Shown here: positions 1-5,228 of the stretch, piece after piece | Numbering within the stretch: the first letter of the stretch is position 1 | Layout of the letters: each line of letters begins with the position of its first letter | Assembly: GCA_945835425.1 (NCBI GenBank) | Contig: CAMAJC010000155.1 | Coordinates: forward strand, 1-5,228 | DNA from: an uncultured Clostridia bacterium | GTDB lineage: Bacteria; Bacillota; Clostridia; Oscillospirales; Ruminococcaceae | DNA length: 5,228 bases | Reading direction: 5' to 3' | Program-made: the position numbers and the translations under genes | Notes under the pieces: generated by a model | The model's database searches: none | Told to the model about the DNA's origin: nothing | The model's input: only the letters and a program-made list of their open reading frames with translations

Positions 1-38
1 AAGAAAACTCTGAATGAATCGGCTTTTCTCTTTTTCGG

Positions 39-59
39 AGACGTGTCCACACGTTTTTT
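39..59 (+). terminator. Possible weak intrinsic terminator of an upstream gene
   Basis: ACGTG (41-45) pairs with CACGT (50-54) around the loop TCCA, and can be extended by a G-T wobble (40/55) and A39-T56. A run of six T follows at 54-59. The order stem then T-run is right for rightward termination, but the stem is short and its closing pairs use the T-run itself. It may end a gene lying left of the window. Confidence 0.3.
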
Positions 60-82
60 CCCCGCCTCCGGCGGGGAAAAAA
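54..82. repeat. Perfect 13-bp inverted repeat (T6-CCCCGCC / GGCGGGG-A6)
   Basis: T6 plus CCCCGCC (54-66) is perfectly complementary to GGCGGGG plus A6 (70-82), around the three-base loop TCC. The GC core looks like a clostridial terminator stem. However, the T-run precedes the stem and the A-run follows it on both strands, so neither transcript gets the usual stem followed by U-tract. It is certainly a strong hairpin, but a standard intrinsic terminator function is not supported. Confidence 0.8.
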
Positions 83-84
83 CC

Positions 85-112
85 TTAACGCAGAGGTTCC
101 CTAATCTAAATA
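85..112 (+). promoter_or_regulatory. Weak candidate promoter for dusB
   Basis: TTAACG (85-90) and TAAATA (107-112) sit 16 bases apart and roughly match sigma-A -35 and -10 boxes. This would give a leader of about 75 nt before the TTG at 195. Each box has mismatches, and the AT-rich stretch around 101-118 offers other -10-like words. No better promoter is visible before dusB, which could instead be read from upstream. Confidence 0.22.
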
Positions 113-194
113 AGTATACCACAGGATGGGCATTTTTACAAGGTGGCGTGCCGTCCAATACAGCATATTTTGCAAAAAGCTAAGGAGAGATAAT

Positions 195-1181
195 TTGATT
201 CAGACACTGAAAATCGGCTCTGTTGAGATAGAAAAGACCGCAGCCCTGGCGCCGATGGCCTCGGTCGCCGACCGGGCTTACCGGGAAATCTGCAAGGAGT
301 TTGGCGCGTCCTATGTTGTCGGGGAACTGGCTTCCGCCAAGGCTCTGACCTATTCCGACCGCAAGACGGAAGAACTGCTCAAGCCCTCCGAACGGGAGCG
401 GCCGATGGCGGCGCAGCTTTTCGGCTATGACCCGGAGGATATGGCCAAAGGCGCTCTTTCGACCCTGCGCTTCTTACCGGATATCATCGACATCAATATG
501 GGCTGTCCTGTCCCGAAAGTCGTCGGGCAGGGAGCGGGCAGCGCCCTGATGAAAACGCCTGAAACCGCCTACAAAATCGTAAAGGCAGTTAAGGCCGTGG
601 CAGGGGACACGCCGGTCACCGTCAAATTCCGCAAGGGATGGGACGATGAGCATATAAACGCCGTACCCTTCGCCCAGCTCATGGAGGAGGCAGGCGCCGA
701 CGCCCTGACCATCCACGGCCGCACACGCAAGCAGATGTACGCACCTTCTGCCGACTGGTCGATCATCCGCGCGGTCAAGGAGGCCGTTTCGATTCCGGTC
801 ATCGGCAACGGTGATATCGTGACTGCCGAGGATGCCCTGCGGATGTATGAGGAGACCGGCTGCGATCTGGTCATGATCGGAAGGGGAACCTATGGTAACC
901 CGTTTATTTTCCGGGAAATCCGTGCCCTGCTGAACGGAGAGCCGAAACCGGCGCCGCCGACACTGGAAGAAAAGCTTGACACCATGCGCCGGCAGGTCGA
1001 GCTGGCGGTAGCGTACAAAGGCGAATATATCGGCATGCGGGAGAGCCGCCGTACAGCCGCATTTTACCTCAAAGGGATGCCCGGCGCACCGAAACTGCGC
1101 AATATGTGCTCCTCCCTGACGGTATTTTCCGATATCGACCGGGTGATCGAAGAAGTCTGGAAATTATCGGAACGCAAATGA
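195..1181 (+). CDS. dusB: tRNA-dihydrouridine synthase (DusB/NifR3 family)
   Basis: This flavoenzyme reduces specific uridines in the D-loop of tRNA to dihydrouridine, using FMN and NAD(P)H in the cytoplasm. I start it at TTG 195 (328 aa) because AAGGAG (182-187) lies 7 bases upstream. The longer in-frame ATG at 126 would add 23 residues unlike the family and has no good ribosome site. With the TTG start, the TIM barrel shows APMASVADRAYR near residue 20, a variant of the usual APMAGVTD. It also shows DINMGCP with catalytic Cys104, the FMN/RNA site KFRKGW (Lys144), IHGRTR (His174), the phosphate-binding GNGD (204-207) and MIGRG (228-231). The C-terminal quarter (GMRESRR, FYLKG) matches the helical tRNA-binding domain. 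Length is normal. It stands alone here, converging on the GH1 gene. The family is certain; the DusB subgroup is likely. Confidence 0.95.
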   Translation: MIQTLKIGSVEIEKTAALAPMASVADRAYREICKEFGASYVVGELASAKALTYSDRKTEELLKPSERERPMAAQLFGYDPEDMAKGALSTLRFLPDIIDINMGCPVPKVVGQGAGSALMKTPETAYKIVKAVKAVAGDTPVTVKFRKGWDDEHINAVPFAQLMEEAGADALTIHGRTRKQMYAPSADWSIIRAVKEAVSIPVIGNGDIVTAEDALRMYEETGCDLVMIGRGTYGNPFIFREIRALLNGEPKPAPPTLEEKLDTMRRQVELAVAYKGEYIGMRESRRTAAFYLKGMPGAPKLRNMCSSLTVFSDIDRVIEEVWKLSERK

Positions 1182-1192
1182 ATATATAACGA

Positions 1193-1221
1193 CAAAACCC
1201 CCGGAAAATCCGAGGGTTTTG
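1193..1221. terminator. Bidirectional intrinsic terminator between dusB and the GH1 gene
   Basis: CAAAACCC (1193-1200) pairs with GGGTTTTG (1214-1221), and CGGA (1202-1205) pairs with TCCG (1209-1212). There is one C-A mismatch (1201/1213) and the loop is AAA. The arms carry A-runs on the left and T-runs on the right on both strands. The hairpin starts 11 bases after the dusB stop and ends 12 bases from the GH1 stop, so it can end both convergent transcripts. Confidence 0.9.
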
Positions 1222-1233
1222 CTGTATTCCGAT

Positions 1234-2610
1234 TTAGTCCAAAACTTCGCCGTTGGAGCCGAATACCTTCTGAATCCAGTAGAAGGATTTCTTCGGGACT
1301 CTGCGCAGGTCGCGAAGGTCTTTTTCGGTGCGGTTGACGAAGACAAAGCCATACCGTTTTGCCATCTCAGCCTTGCTGGACAGGATATCGATCGGACCCC
1401 AGGTGATGTAGCCCAGGCAGTCGACGCCGTCTTCTTCGATGGCTTTCTTCATCTCGATGATATGGTTTCTGTGGTACTCGATTCTCTCATCGTCCTGAAT
1501 CAGGCTGCCGTCCTCGGGCAGCTCTTCCCGGCAGCCGACGCCGTTTTCGAGGACAAAGACCGGTTTGCCGTGACGGTAATACAGTTCATGAAGCAGCGAG
1601 CGGAAACCAACCGCGTCCTTTGCCCAGCCCCATTCGTTGCACTGGACATAAGGGTTATCCACATGGCCCATGCCTGCGACCTCTGCAGGAGCTTTCTGCT
1701 GGTCGAAATCCTGTGCCTTGACGGTCGCGCTCTGATAGTAGCTGAACGCGAGGTAGTCGACCGTGTTGGAAAGGATTTCTTCATCGCCCTCTTCAAATTC
1801 AGGCATCCAGCCGTGTTTCGTCAGATATTTGACCATATAAGCAGGGTATTTGCCGGTGGCGAAAACATCCTCATGGAAATGGTTCAGGTAATCGTTGCAG
1901 CGGATCGCAAAGTTGACGTCTTCCGGCGCGCAGGTGGCGGGATAATAGGGAGTAGCCGCGATCATGCCGCAGATCTTTGCGTCCGGCACGACCTCACGCA
2001 GAACCTTGACCGCCTTGCAGTGAGCGAGGAATACATGATGGTTGACCTGATACAGGAACTTAACGGGATCGACGCCTTCCGGTACCCGCTCTGCGTTGGA
2101 AACACGCAGCATCATCGAATGGAGGTTCTGTTCATTGAAGGTCATCCAATGTTTGACGCGGTCGCCGTACCGGGTCATGATGAGTCTTGCATACCGTTCA
2201 AAGCAGTCGACCACATACCGGCTGGCAAAACCGTTGTAATCCTTTTCCAGATGGTAGGGGGTATCGAAATGGTACATGCAGATCATGGGGGTGATGCCGT
2301 TCGCGATCAGCTCATTGATGACGTTGTCATAAAACTGCAAGCCTTCTTCGTTGGGTTCGTCGTCGCCGTTGGGGATTACGCGCGCCCAGCAGATCGAGAA
2401 ACGGTAGAAGTTGCAGCCCATCTGTTTTAAGAGCGCGATATCTTCCTTATAACGGTGGTAAAAATCGATGCCGACCTTCCAGTCGGAGAAAAGGGGATTG
2501 GTCGGGCGAACGTCGTAGATCGACAGACCCTTGCCGCCCTCATCCCAGGCGCCCTCGGCCTGGAAGGAAGAAGCGGAACCGCCCCAGTAAAAGTTTTCGG
2601 GTAAGCTCAT
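1234..2610 (-). CDS. Glycoside hydrolase family 1, probable 6-phospho-beta-glucosidase
   Basis: This is probably a cytoplasmic hydrolase splitting phosphorylated beta-glucosides (such as cellobiose-6-phosphate or phosphorylated aryl glucosides) into glucose-6-phosphate and an aglycone or sugar. I start at ATG 2610 (458 aa), where AAGGA lies 8 bases upstream. ATG 2619, 9 bases further up, overlaps that site and is too close to it. Seen from M1: the GH1 N-terminal signature FYWGGSASSFQAEGAW, with sugar-binding Gln17; HFD near 114-116; the acid/base TFNE (Glu160); and the nucleophile LENG (Glu355). Near the C-terminus Ser411, Lys418 and Tyr420 have the spacing S-x6-K-x-Y that binds the 6-phosphate in LacG and BglA, which favours a phospho-glycosidase over a plain beta-glucosidase. 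There is no signal peptide. Length is normal (450-480 aa). No PTS transporter is in view, so the supply of phosphorylated substrate must be encoded elsewhere. It has its own promoter. Confidence 0.93.
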   Translation of the reverse strand: MSLPENFYWGGSASSFQAEGAWDEGGKGLSIYDVRPTNPLFSDWKVGIDFYHRYKEDIALLKQMGCNFYRFSICWARVIPNGDDEPNEEGLQFYDNVINELIANGITPMICMYHFDTPYHLEKDYNGFASRYVVDCFERYARLIMTRYGDRVKHWMTFNEQNLHSMMLRVSNAERVPEGVDPVKFLYQVNHHVFLAHCKAVKVLREVVPDAKICGMIAATPYYPATCAPEDVNFAIRCNDYLNHFHEDVFATGKYPAYMVKYLTKHGWMPEFEEGDEEILSNTVDYLAFSYYQSATVKAQDFDQQKAPAEVAGMGHVDNPYVQCNEWGWAKDAVGFRSLLHELYYRHGKPVFVLENGVGCREELPEDGSLIQDDERIEYHRNHIIEMKKAIEEDGVDCLGYITWGPIDILSSKAEMAKRYGFVFVNRTEKDLRDLRRVPKKSFYWIQKVFGSNGEVLD

Positions 2611-2637
2611 ATTGACCATCCTTTCAAAGCATACTAT

Positions 2638-2672
2638 GCAGGTATCCCTGCTGCCAATTTAATAATACCTGC
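2638..2672. promoter_or_regulatory. Inverted repeat over the GH1 promoter, candidate operator
   Basis: GCAGGTAT (2638-2645) and ATACCTGC (2665-2672) are a perfect 8-bp inverted repeat with a 19-base spacer. The distal half overlaps the -10 box, and the other half lies about 10-17 bases downstream of the predicted start. Because one half is upstream of the start site, the repeat cannot fold in the mRNA. If it works, it does so as DNA, for example as a repressor site. A second small palindrome, GCATA-C-TATGC (2629-2639), abuts it. The cognate regulator is unknown. Confidence 0.45.
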
Positions 2673-2690
2673 TTTTGAAAAAACTTACAA
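2662..2690 (-). promoter_or_regulatory. Sigma-A-type promoter of the GH1 gene
   Basis: Read on the minus strand, TTGTAA (2690-2685) and TATTAT (2667-2662) are separated by exactly 17 bases. Both are close to the sigma-A consensus. Transcription would start near 2655, giving a leader of about 45 nt before the ATG at 2610. An 8-bp inverted repeat overlaps the -10 box. Confidence 0.75.
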
Positions 2691-2745
2691 GTCTTTTACG
2701 CAAAATCATCAAAATCTGAAACATTCTCCCCGGAAAACGGCGAAA

Positions 2746-2761
2746 TATTGTAAAAACAATA
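2746..2761. repeat. Short inverted repeat TATTGT-AAAA-ACAATA in the divergent region
   Basis: Six-base arms (2746-2751 and 2756-2761) are perfectly complementary around AAAA. The repeat lies about 55 bases upstream of the GH1 -35 box and about 40 bases upstream of the mgtE -35 box. A shared regulator site is possible, but palindromes this AT-rich also arise by chance. Confidence 0.3.
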
Positions 2762-2800
2762 GAAAATTGACGATAAACACCTGTTATTTGCCAAAATTCA

Positions 2801-2829
2801 TTGCAAATCGCGGCTGTACAGAGTATAAT
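2801..2829 (+). promoter_or_regulatory. mgtE: Sigma-A promoter of the mgtE leader
   Basis: TTGCAA (2801-2806) and a perfect TATAAT (2824-2829) are 17 bases apart, which is a strong housekeeping promoter. The start should fall at about 2835-2837, leaving an unusually long leader of about 170 nt before the mgtE ATG at 3005. A strong constitutive promoter with a long structured leader is typical of control after initiation. Confidence 0.85.
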
Positions 2830-2835
2830 AATAAG

Positions 2836-3004
2836 CGGAAACCAAGTGTTTTCAGATTCCTGTCTAAAGGAAGTGAGAGTGTGGACGCGTTACCTGGTCG
2901 ATCGTGTCATAGTACCAAACTGAATATGCGGCACACCCTGAGGACAGAGACAAGATAAGATGATCTGCGCCTTCTTTTCGGTGTGCCCGGAAAGAAGGTT
3001 TTTT
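2836..3004 (+). promoter_or_regulatory. Structured mgtE leader, candidate riboswitch of unassigned class
   Basis: The leader folds by eye into a plausible aptamer plus expression platform. A closing helix pairs CTGTCT (2860-2865) with GGACAG (2942-2947) and continues AGG/CCT (2868-2870/2937-2939) and GTG/CAC (2873-2875/2934-2936). Inside it, GACGCG/CGTGTC (2884-2889/2903-2908) and a weaker hairpin at 2909-2927 (arms such as AGT/ACT, 2911-2913/2919-2921) would make a three-way junction. Their loops hold complementary TGGT (2895-2898) and ACCA (2914-2917). GGCACACC (2930-2937), part of which lies in the closing helix, is also perfectly complementary to GGTGTGCC (2980-2987) in the terminator, giving an antiterminator. 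MgtE leaders often carry the Mg2+-sensing M-box, but I do not find its conserved stretches (such as GGUGAGGCUCCU or GUGCUAAAGCUC). No other riboswitch class I know fits. The structures are hand-drawn and unproven. Confidence 0.6.
2970..3004 (+). terminator. Regulatory intrinsic terminator just before mgtE
   Basis: Bases 2970-2981 pair with 2987-2998 in 12 consecutive pairs (one T-G wobble, 2978/2990) around a five-base loop. Six T follow (2999-3004) and the mgtE ATG comes immediately after. The terminator lies downstream of the promoter and directly before its own gene, so it must be conditional. Its 3' arm contains AGAAGG (2993-2998), the only Shine-Dalgarno for mgtE at 6-base spacing, so the folded hairpin would also block translation. 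Confidence 0.85.
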
Positions 3005-4345
3005 ATGGAAAAATTGGATCAGATCCTTTCGCTGATTGAAGAGAAGCATTTTTCCGAAGCCAAAATGCTGCTGGAAGATCTTCATCCGGCTGACATTGCC
3101 CAGCTTCTGGAAGAAATGGACTCTGTACAGGCTGTACGCGCTTTTCGGCTGCTGTCCAAATCCCTTGCGGCAGATGTTTTCTCCTATCTGGAGCCGGAAA
3201 ACCAGCATCAGCTGATCGTTCTTCTGTCGGATGCCGAGCTGCGGCGGATTTTGGACGAGATGTACATGGACGATACCGTCGACATGCTGGAGGAACTTCC
3301 CGCCAGCGTCGTCAAGCGTATTCTGCAGCTGAGCAACCCCGATACCCGCAGTGAAATAAACCGCCTCTGCCGTTACGAAGAGGACACCGCCGGCAGCATC
3401 ATGACCACCGAGATGATCGACCTCAAACGGTCGATGACTGTCCGGGATGCGTTCGACTGGATCCGCAGAGTCGGGACCGACATGGAAACGATCTACACCT
3501 GCTACGTTACCGACGACCGGCGGAAGCTGGAGGGCGTCATTTCGGTCCGCCAGCTGCTGCTGCACCCCTATGAAGCCAAGATCGAAGACCTGATGGAGGA
3601 CGAACCTCTCTGTGTCCAGACAGGCGATGACCAGGAGACCATCGCCCAGCTGTTCCAGAAATACGACATGCTGACCCTGCCGGTTGTCGATTCGGAAAAG
3701 CGGCTGGTCGGCATTATCACCATCGACGACGCGGTCGACGTCATCCAGGAAGAGAACACCGAGGATATCGAAAAGATGGCGGCTATCCTGCCCGGCGACA
3801 AGCCTTACCTGCGCACCTCGGTTTTTGAGCTGTGGAAAAGACGCATTCCCTGGCTGCTGCTTTTGATGATCTCCGCGACCTTTACGGGCAGCATCATCAC
3901 TTCTTTTGAGGATAAGCTGGCCGCCTATATCGTCCTGACCGCCTATATCCCGATGCTGATGGACACCGGCGGAAACAGCGGTTCCCAGGCCTCGGTCACC
4001 GTTATCCGCGGTATCTCCCTGAACGAGATCGAATTCCATGATATTTTCAGGGTTATCTGGAAAGAGATGCGGGTCGCGCTTCTCTGCGCCGTCACCCTAG
4101 CGGTCTGCAATTTCGTCAAGCTGATGCTGCTCGACCGTCTGGCTGCGCCGGTGGCTCTGACCATCTGCCTGACGCTGGTTGTGACGGTTTTCTGCGCCAA
4201 GATCGTCGGCTGCACCCTGCCGCTGCTGGCAAAGAAGCTGGGCTTTGACCCTGCTGTCATGGCCAGCCCCTTTATCACGACCATTGTCGACGCGATCTCT
4301 CTCTTGGTTTATTTCGGAATCGCGACGCTGATTCTGCATATCTGA
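3005..4345 (+). CDS. mgtE: Magnesium transporter MgtE
   Basis: This is a Mg2+ channel/transporter of the inner membrane, working as a homodimer gated by intracellular Mg2+. I start at ATG 3005 (446 aa). The in-frame ATG at 2960 would put the regulatory terminator inside the coding region and add 15 residues foreign to the family. Order from M1: an acidic helical N domain (about 1-125, with LHPADIAQLLEEMD), a pair of CBS domains (about 127-250, YEEDTAGSIM to VGIITIDDAVDVI), a plug-helix region, then five membrane segments (about 283-301, 305-322, 356-376, 382-405 and 419-445). The family signature PMLMDTGGNSGSQ (316-328) and the pore segment ASPFITTIVD are present. Asp429 matches the ion-selecting Asp432 of the Thermus thermophilus protein. 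Length is normal. Expression is probably controlled through the leader terminator. Family assignment is firm; transport of other divalent ions such as Co2+ is possible. Confidence 0.96.
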   Translation: MEKLDQILSLIEEKHFSEAKMLLEDLHPADIAQLLEEMDSVQAVRAFRLLSKSLAADVFSYLEPENQHQLIVLLSDAELRRILDEMYMDDTVDMLEELPASVVKRILQLSNPDTRSEINRLCRYEEDTAGSIMTTEMIDLKRSMTVRDAFDWIRRVGTDMETIYTCYVTDDRRKLEGVISVRQLLLHPYEAKIEDLMEDEPLCVQTGDDQETIAQLFQKYDMLTLPVVDSEKRLVGIITIDDAVDVIQEENTEDIEKMAAILPGDKPYLRTSVFELWKRRIPWLLLLMISATFTGSIITSFEDKLAAYIVLTAYIPMLMDTGGNSGSQASVTVIRGISLNEIEFHDIFRVIWKEMRVALLCAVTLAVCNFVKLMLLDRLAAPVALTICLTLVVTVFCAKIVGCTLPLLAKKLGFDPAVMASPFITTIVDAISLLVYFGIATLILHI

Positions 4346-4363
4346 AAAATGCACGCTACAGAT

Positions 4364-4405
4364 AAAAAACTCCTGCTGCCCAAAACCAGGCAGCAGGAGT
4401 TTTTT
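4364..4405. terminator. Bidirectional intrinsic terminator between mgtE and the isomerase-like gene
   Basis: A6-CTCCTGCTGCC (4364-4380) is perfectly complementary to GGCAGCAGGAG-T6 (4389-4405), around the eight-base loop CAAAACCA. The 11-bp GC-rich core is flanked by A-runs and T-runs in the right order for both strands. It lies 19 bases after the mgtE stop and 16 bases before the stop of the opposing gene. Confidence 0.95.
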
Positions 4406-4420
4406 GTTATGTAGGAAATA

Positions 4421-5228
4421 TTAGCCGATAACCTTTTCCAGGTACTCGCGGCTTGCTTTGATGCTGGCCAGAGGAGACAGGGGAGTGCTGTATTCTTCCT
4501 CGGTCGCGCGTGCGCAGCAGTCCAGCTCGACGATGATGTACTGAGCATGATCCAGCTCGGTGACCTTCTGAACGATCTCGGGGATTTCCATCGTACCGGT
4601 GCCGACGCAGCAGATATCGGTGGGGTTGGTTCTGCCGAAGATCTTTTCACGGCAGTTCTCCGCGGTCAGATCGGTGACGCCTGCGATCAGGTCGATCGGG
4701 TCGGCAGAGGTGCCCATATCCTTCTGATGGATCATCTTGGCTCTTGCGCCCATCTTTTCGATCAGCTCGGTGGGTTTCTGGCCGCCGCGTTTTGCCCAGA
4801 ATACGTCGATCTCAAAGTTGACCAGATCGGGATCGGTCAGCTCTGCAAACCATTCATAAGCGGTCTTGCCCTCGACCATATAGAATTCCTGTGCATGGTT
4901 GTGGTAGTAGAAGTCCATACCATGTTCCTTGGCGATGGCAGCGATCTCGTTGCAGGCAGCAGCAGCCTGTTTGATCTCTTCCATATTGGTCATGATGCCC
5001 ATCGCCAGTGCGATCGACTGGGAGTGCATCTTGACGTTGTCCTCGACGATTTTGACCATTTCCTCATGGGTAACGGTCTTGGGGTCGAAGTTTACATGGC
5101 TGCCGACAGCGGTCAGGCCCAGCTCTTCCAGCTTGTTGCCGATCTCTTCGGGGGTATAGATTTTGCCGTCGCCGGTGGTACGGGGAGCAACGTACTCCAC
5201 ATACTTATAACCCGCTTTTGCAACATTT
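4421..5228 (-). CDS. Sugar phosphate isomerase/epimerase-like TIM barrel protein (5' end cut off)
   Basis: This belongs to the xylose isomerase-like / AP endonuclease 2 superfamily, whose members use a divalent metal to isomerise, epimerise or dehydrate sugars and cyclitols (IolE and similar). The frame runs open to the right edge: upstream of the GTG at 5200 it still reads VAKAGYKY, joining VEYVAPR as in the family's first strand and helix. The GTG is therefore internal, and the true start lies outside the window, probably 20-35 codons away. Counting from the Val encoded by that GTG as residue 1, metal and active-site candidates are SHVNF (His35), YYHNH (His100, His102), FEIDVFW (Glu130, Asp132), HQKD (His158, Asp161) and the final VELD (Glu225). 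GTGTMEIPEIV near 200 matches the usual substrate-loop region. No signal peptide can be judged. The substrate cannot be told from sequence or from its only visible neighbour, convergent mgtE. Confidence 0.88.
   Translation of the reverse strand, partial: NVAKAGYKYVEYVAPRTTGDGKIYTPEEIGNKLEELGLTAVGSHVNFDPKTVTHEEMVKIVEDNVKMHSQSIALAMGIMTNMEEIKQAAAACNEIAAIAKEHGMDFYYHNHAQEFYMVEGKTAYEWFAELTDPDLVNFEIDVFWAKRGGQKPTELIEKMGARAKMIHQKDMGTSADPIDLIAGVTDLTAENCREKIFGRTNPTDICCVGTGTMEIPEIVQKVTELDHAQYIIVELDCCARATEEEYSTPLSPLASIKASREYLEKVIG

Larger units (their letters stand above)
1..194. other. Left-edge region upstream of dusB, no recognised gene
   Basis: This stretch has no recognisable gene. It contains a small hairpin running into a T-tract (39-59), a strong perfect hairpin (54-82), a weak possible promoter and the dusB ribosome binding site (182-187). 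One forward frame is open from base 1 to a TAA at 181-183, about 60 codons with no start in view. Its translation is rich in Phe and Thr and reads through both hairpins, so I regard it as more likely non-coding. It could still be the tail of an upstream gene, because its stop overlaps the dusB Shine-Dalgarno as in a tight operon. Confidence 0.5.

Noticed and set aside
1219..2430. Forward open frame of 403 codons antisense to the GH1 gene
   Set aside because: It lies wholly over a gene with clear catalytic motifs, starts inside the terminator and has no family motif or ribosome site. Long antisense frames are common opposite codon-biased genes.
2611..2625. Catabolite-repression (cre) site near the GH1 start
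   Set aside because: TGAAAGGATGGTCA resembles the outer positions of the consensus but lacks the central CG, and it simply contains the ribosome binding site.
2767..2958. Forward open frame of 63 codons before mgtE
   Set aside because: It begins upstream of the mgtE promoter, so its start codon would not be on the mgtE transcript. It has no good ribosome site and no family resemblance.
2960..3004. N-terminal extension of mgtE from ATG 2960
   Set aside because: These 15 codons encode the regulatory terminator, not conserved protein. The ATG at 3005 has a ribosome site and matches the family N-terminus.
2836..3004. Canonical M-box, T-box, TPP, SAM, NiCo or yybP-ykoY element
   Set aside because: I looked for the conserved core words of each class and found none convincingly. 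The GCGGCAC and CCTGAGG stretches only superficially recall T-box or TPP parts.
2864..4039. Reverse open frame of 391 codons antisense to mgtE and its leader
   Set aside because: It is the antisense shadow of mgtE, with low-complexity Gln/Asp/His-rich translation and no recognisable domain. It ends in the structured leader.
1..5228. CRISPR array, insertion sequence, tRNA or rRNA gene
   Set aside because: No regularly spaced repeats, transposase motifs, terminal repeats with target duplications, cloverleaf or rRNA stretches were seen on either strand.

Overview
The window looks like a piece of a low-to-mid GC Firmicutes chromosome, most likely a gut-type member of the Clostridia (Oscillospirales-like). 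The reasons are consensus sigma-A promoters, AAGGAG-type ribosome binding sites, TTG start use, compact rho-independent terminators and the gene families themselves. This placement is an inference from style, not from a marker gene.

The layout is two convergent pairs. A tRNA-dihydrouridine synthase (dusB, +, 195-1181) faces a family 1 glycoside hydrolase of the 6-phospho-beta-glucosidase type (-, 1234-2610), with one bidirectional terminator between them (1193-1221). A magnesium transporter (mgtE, +, 3005-4345) faces a sugar phosphate isomerase/epimerase-like TIM barrel protein (-, 4421 to the right edge, 5' end missing), with a second bidirectional terminator (4364-4405). The four genes do not form a pathway. 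The GH1 enzyme and the isomerase-like protein both suggest sugar use, while dusB and mgtE are housekeeping functions.

The most informative stretch is the 394-base gap between the divergent GH1 and mgtE starts. It holds a well-formed promoter for each gene. It also holds inverted repeats at the GH1 promoter that could be operators, and a leader RNA of about 170 nt in front of mgtE. That leader ends in a 12-bp intrinsic terminator whose 3' arm contains the mgtE Shine-Dalgarno and whose T-tract touches the ATG. An 8-bp alternative pairing can compete with the terminator. The upstream part can be drawn as a three-way junction with complementary loops. This is the architecture of a metabolite or metal riboswitch, but I do not see the conserved M-box sequences expected for a Mg2+-responsive mgtE leader. 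It is therefore the best candidate here for something undescribed.

The left edge (1-194) contains two overlapping hairpins and an uncertain open frame, but no gene I recognise.
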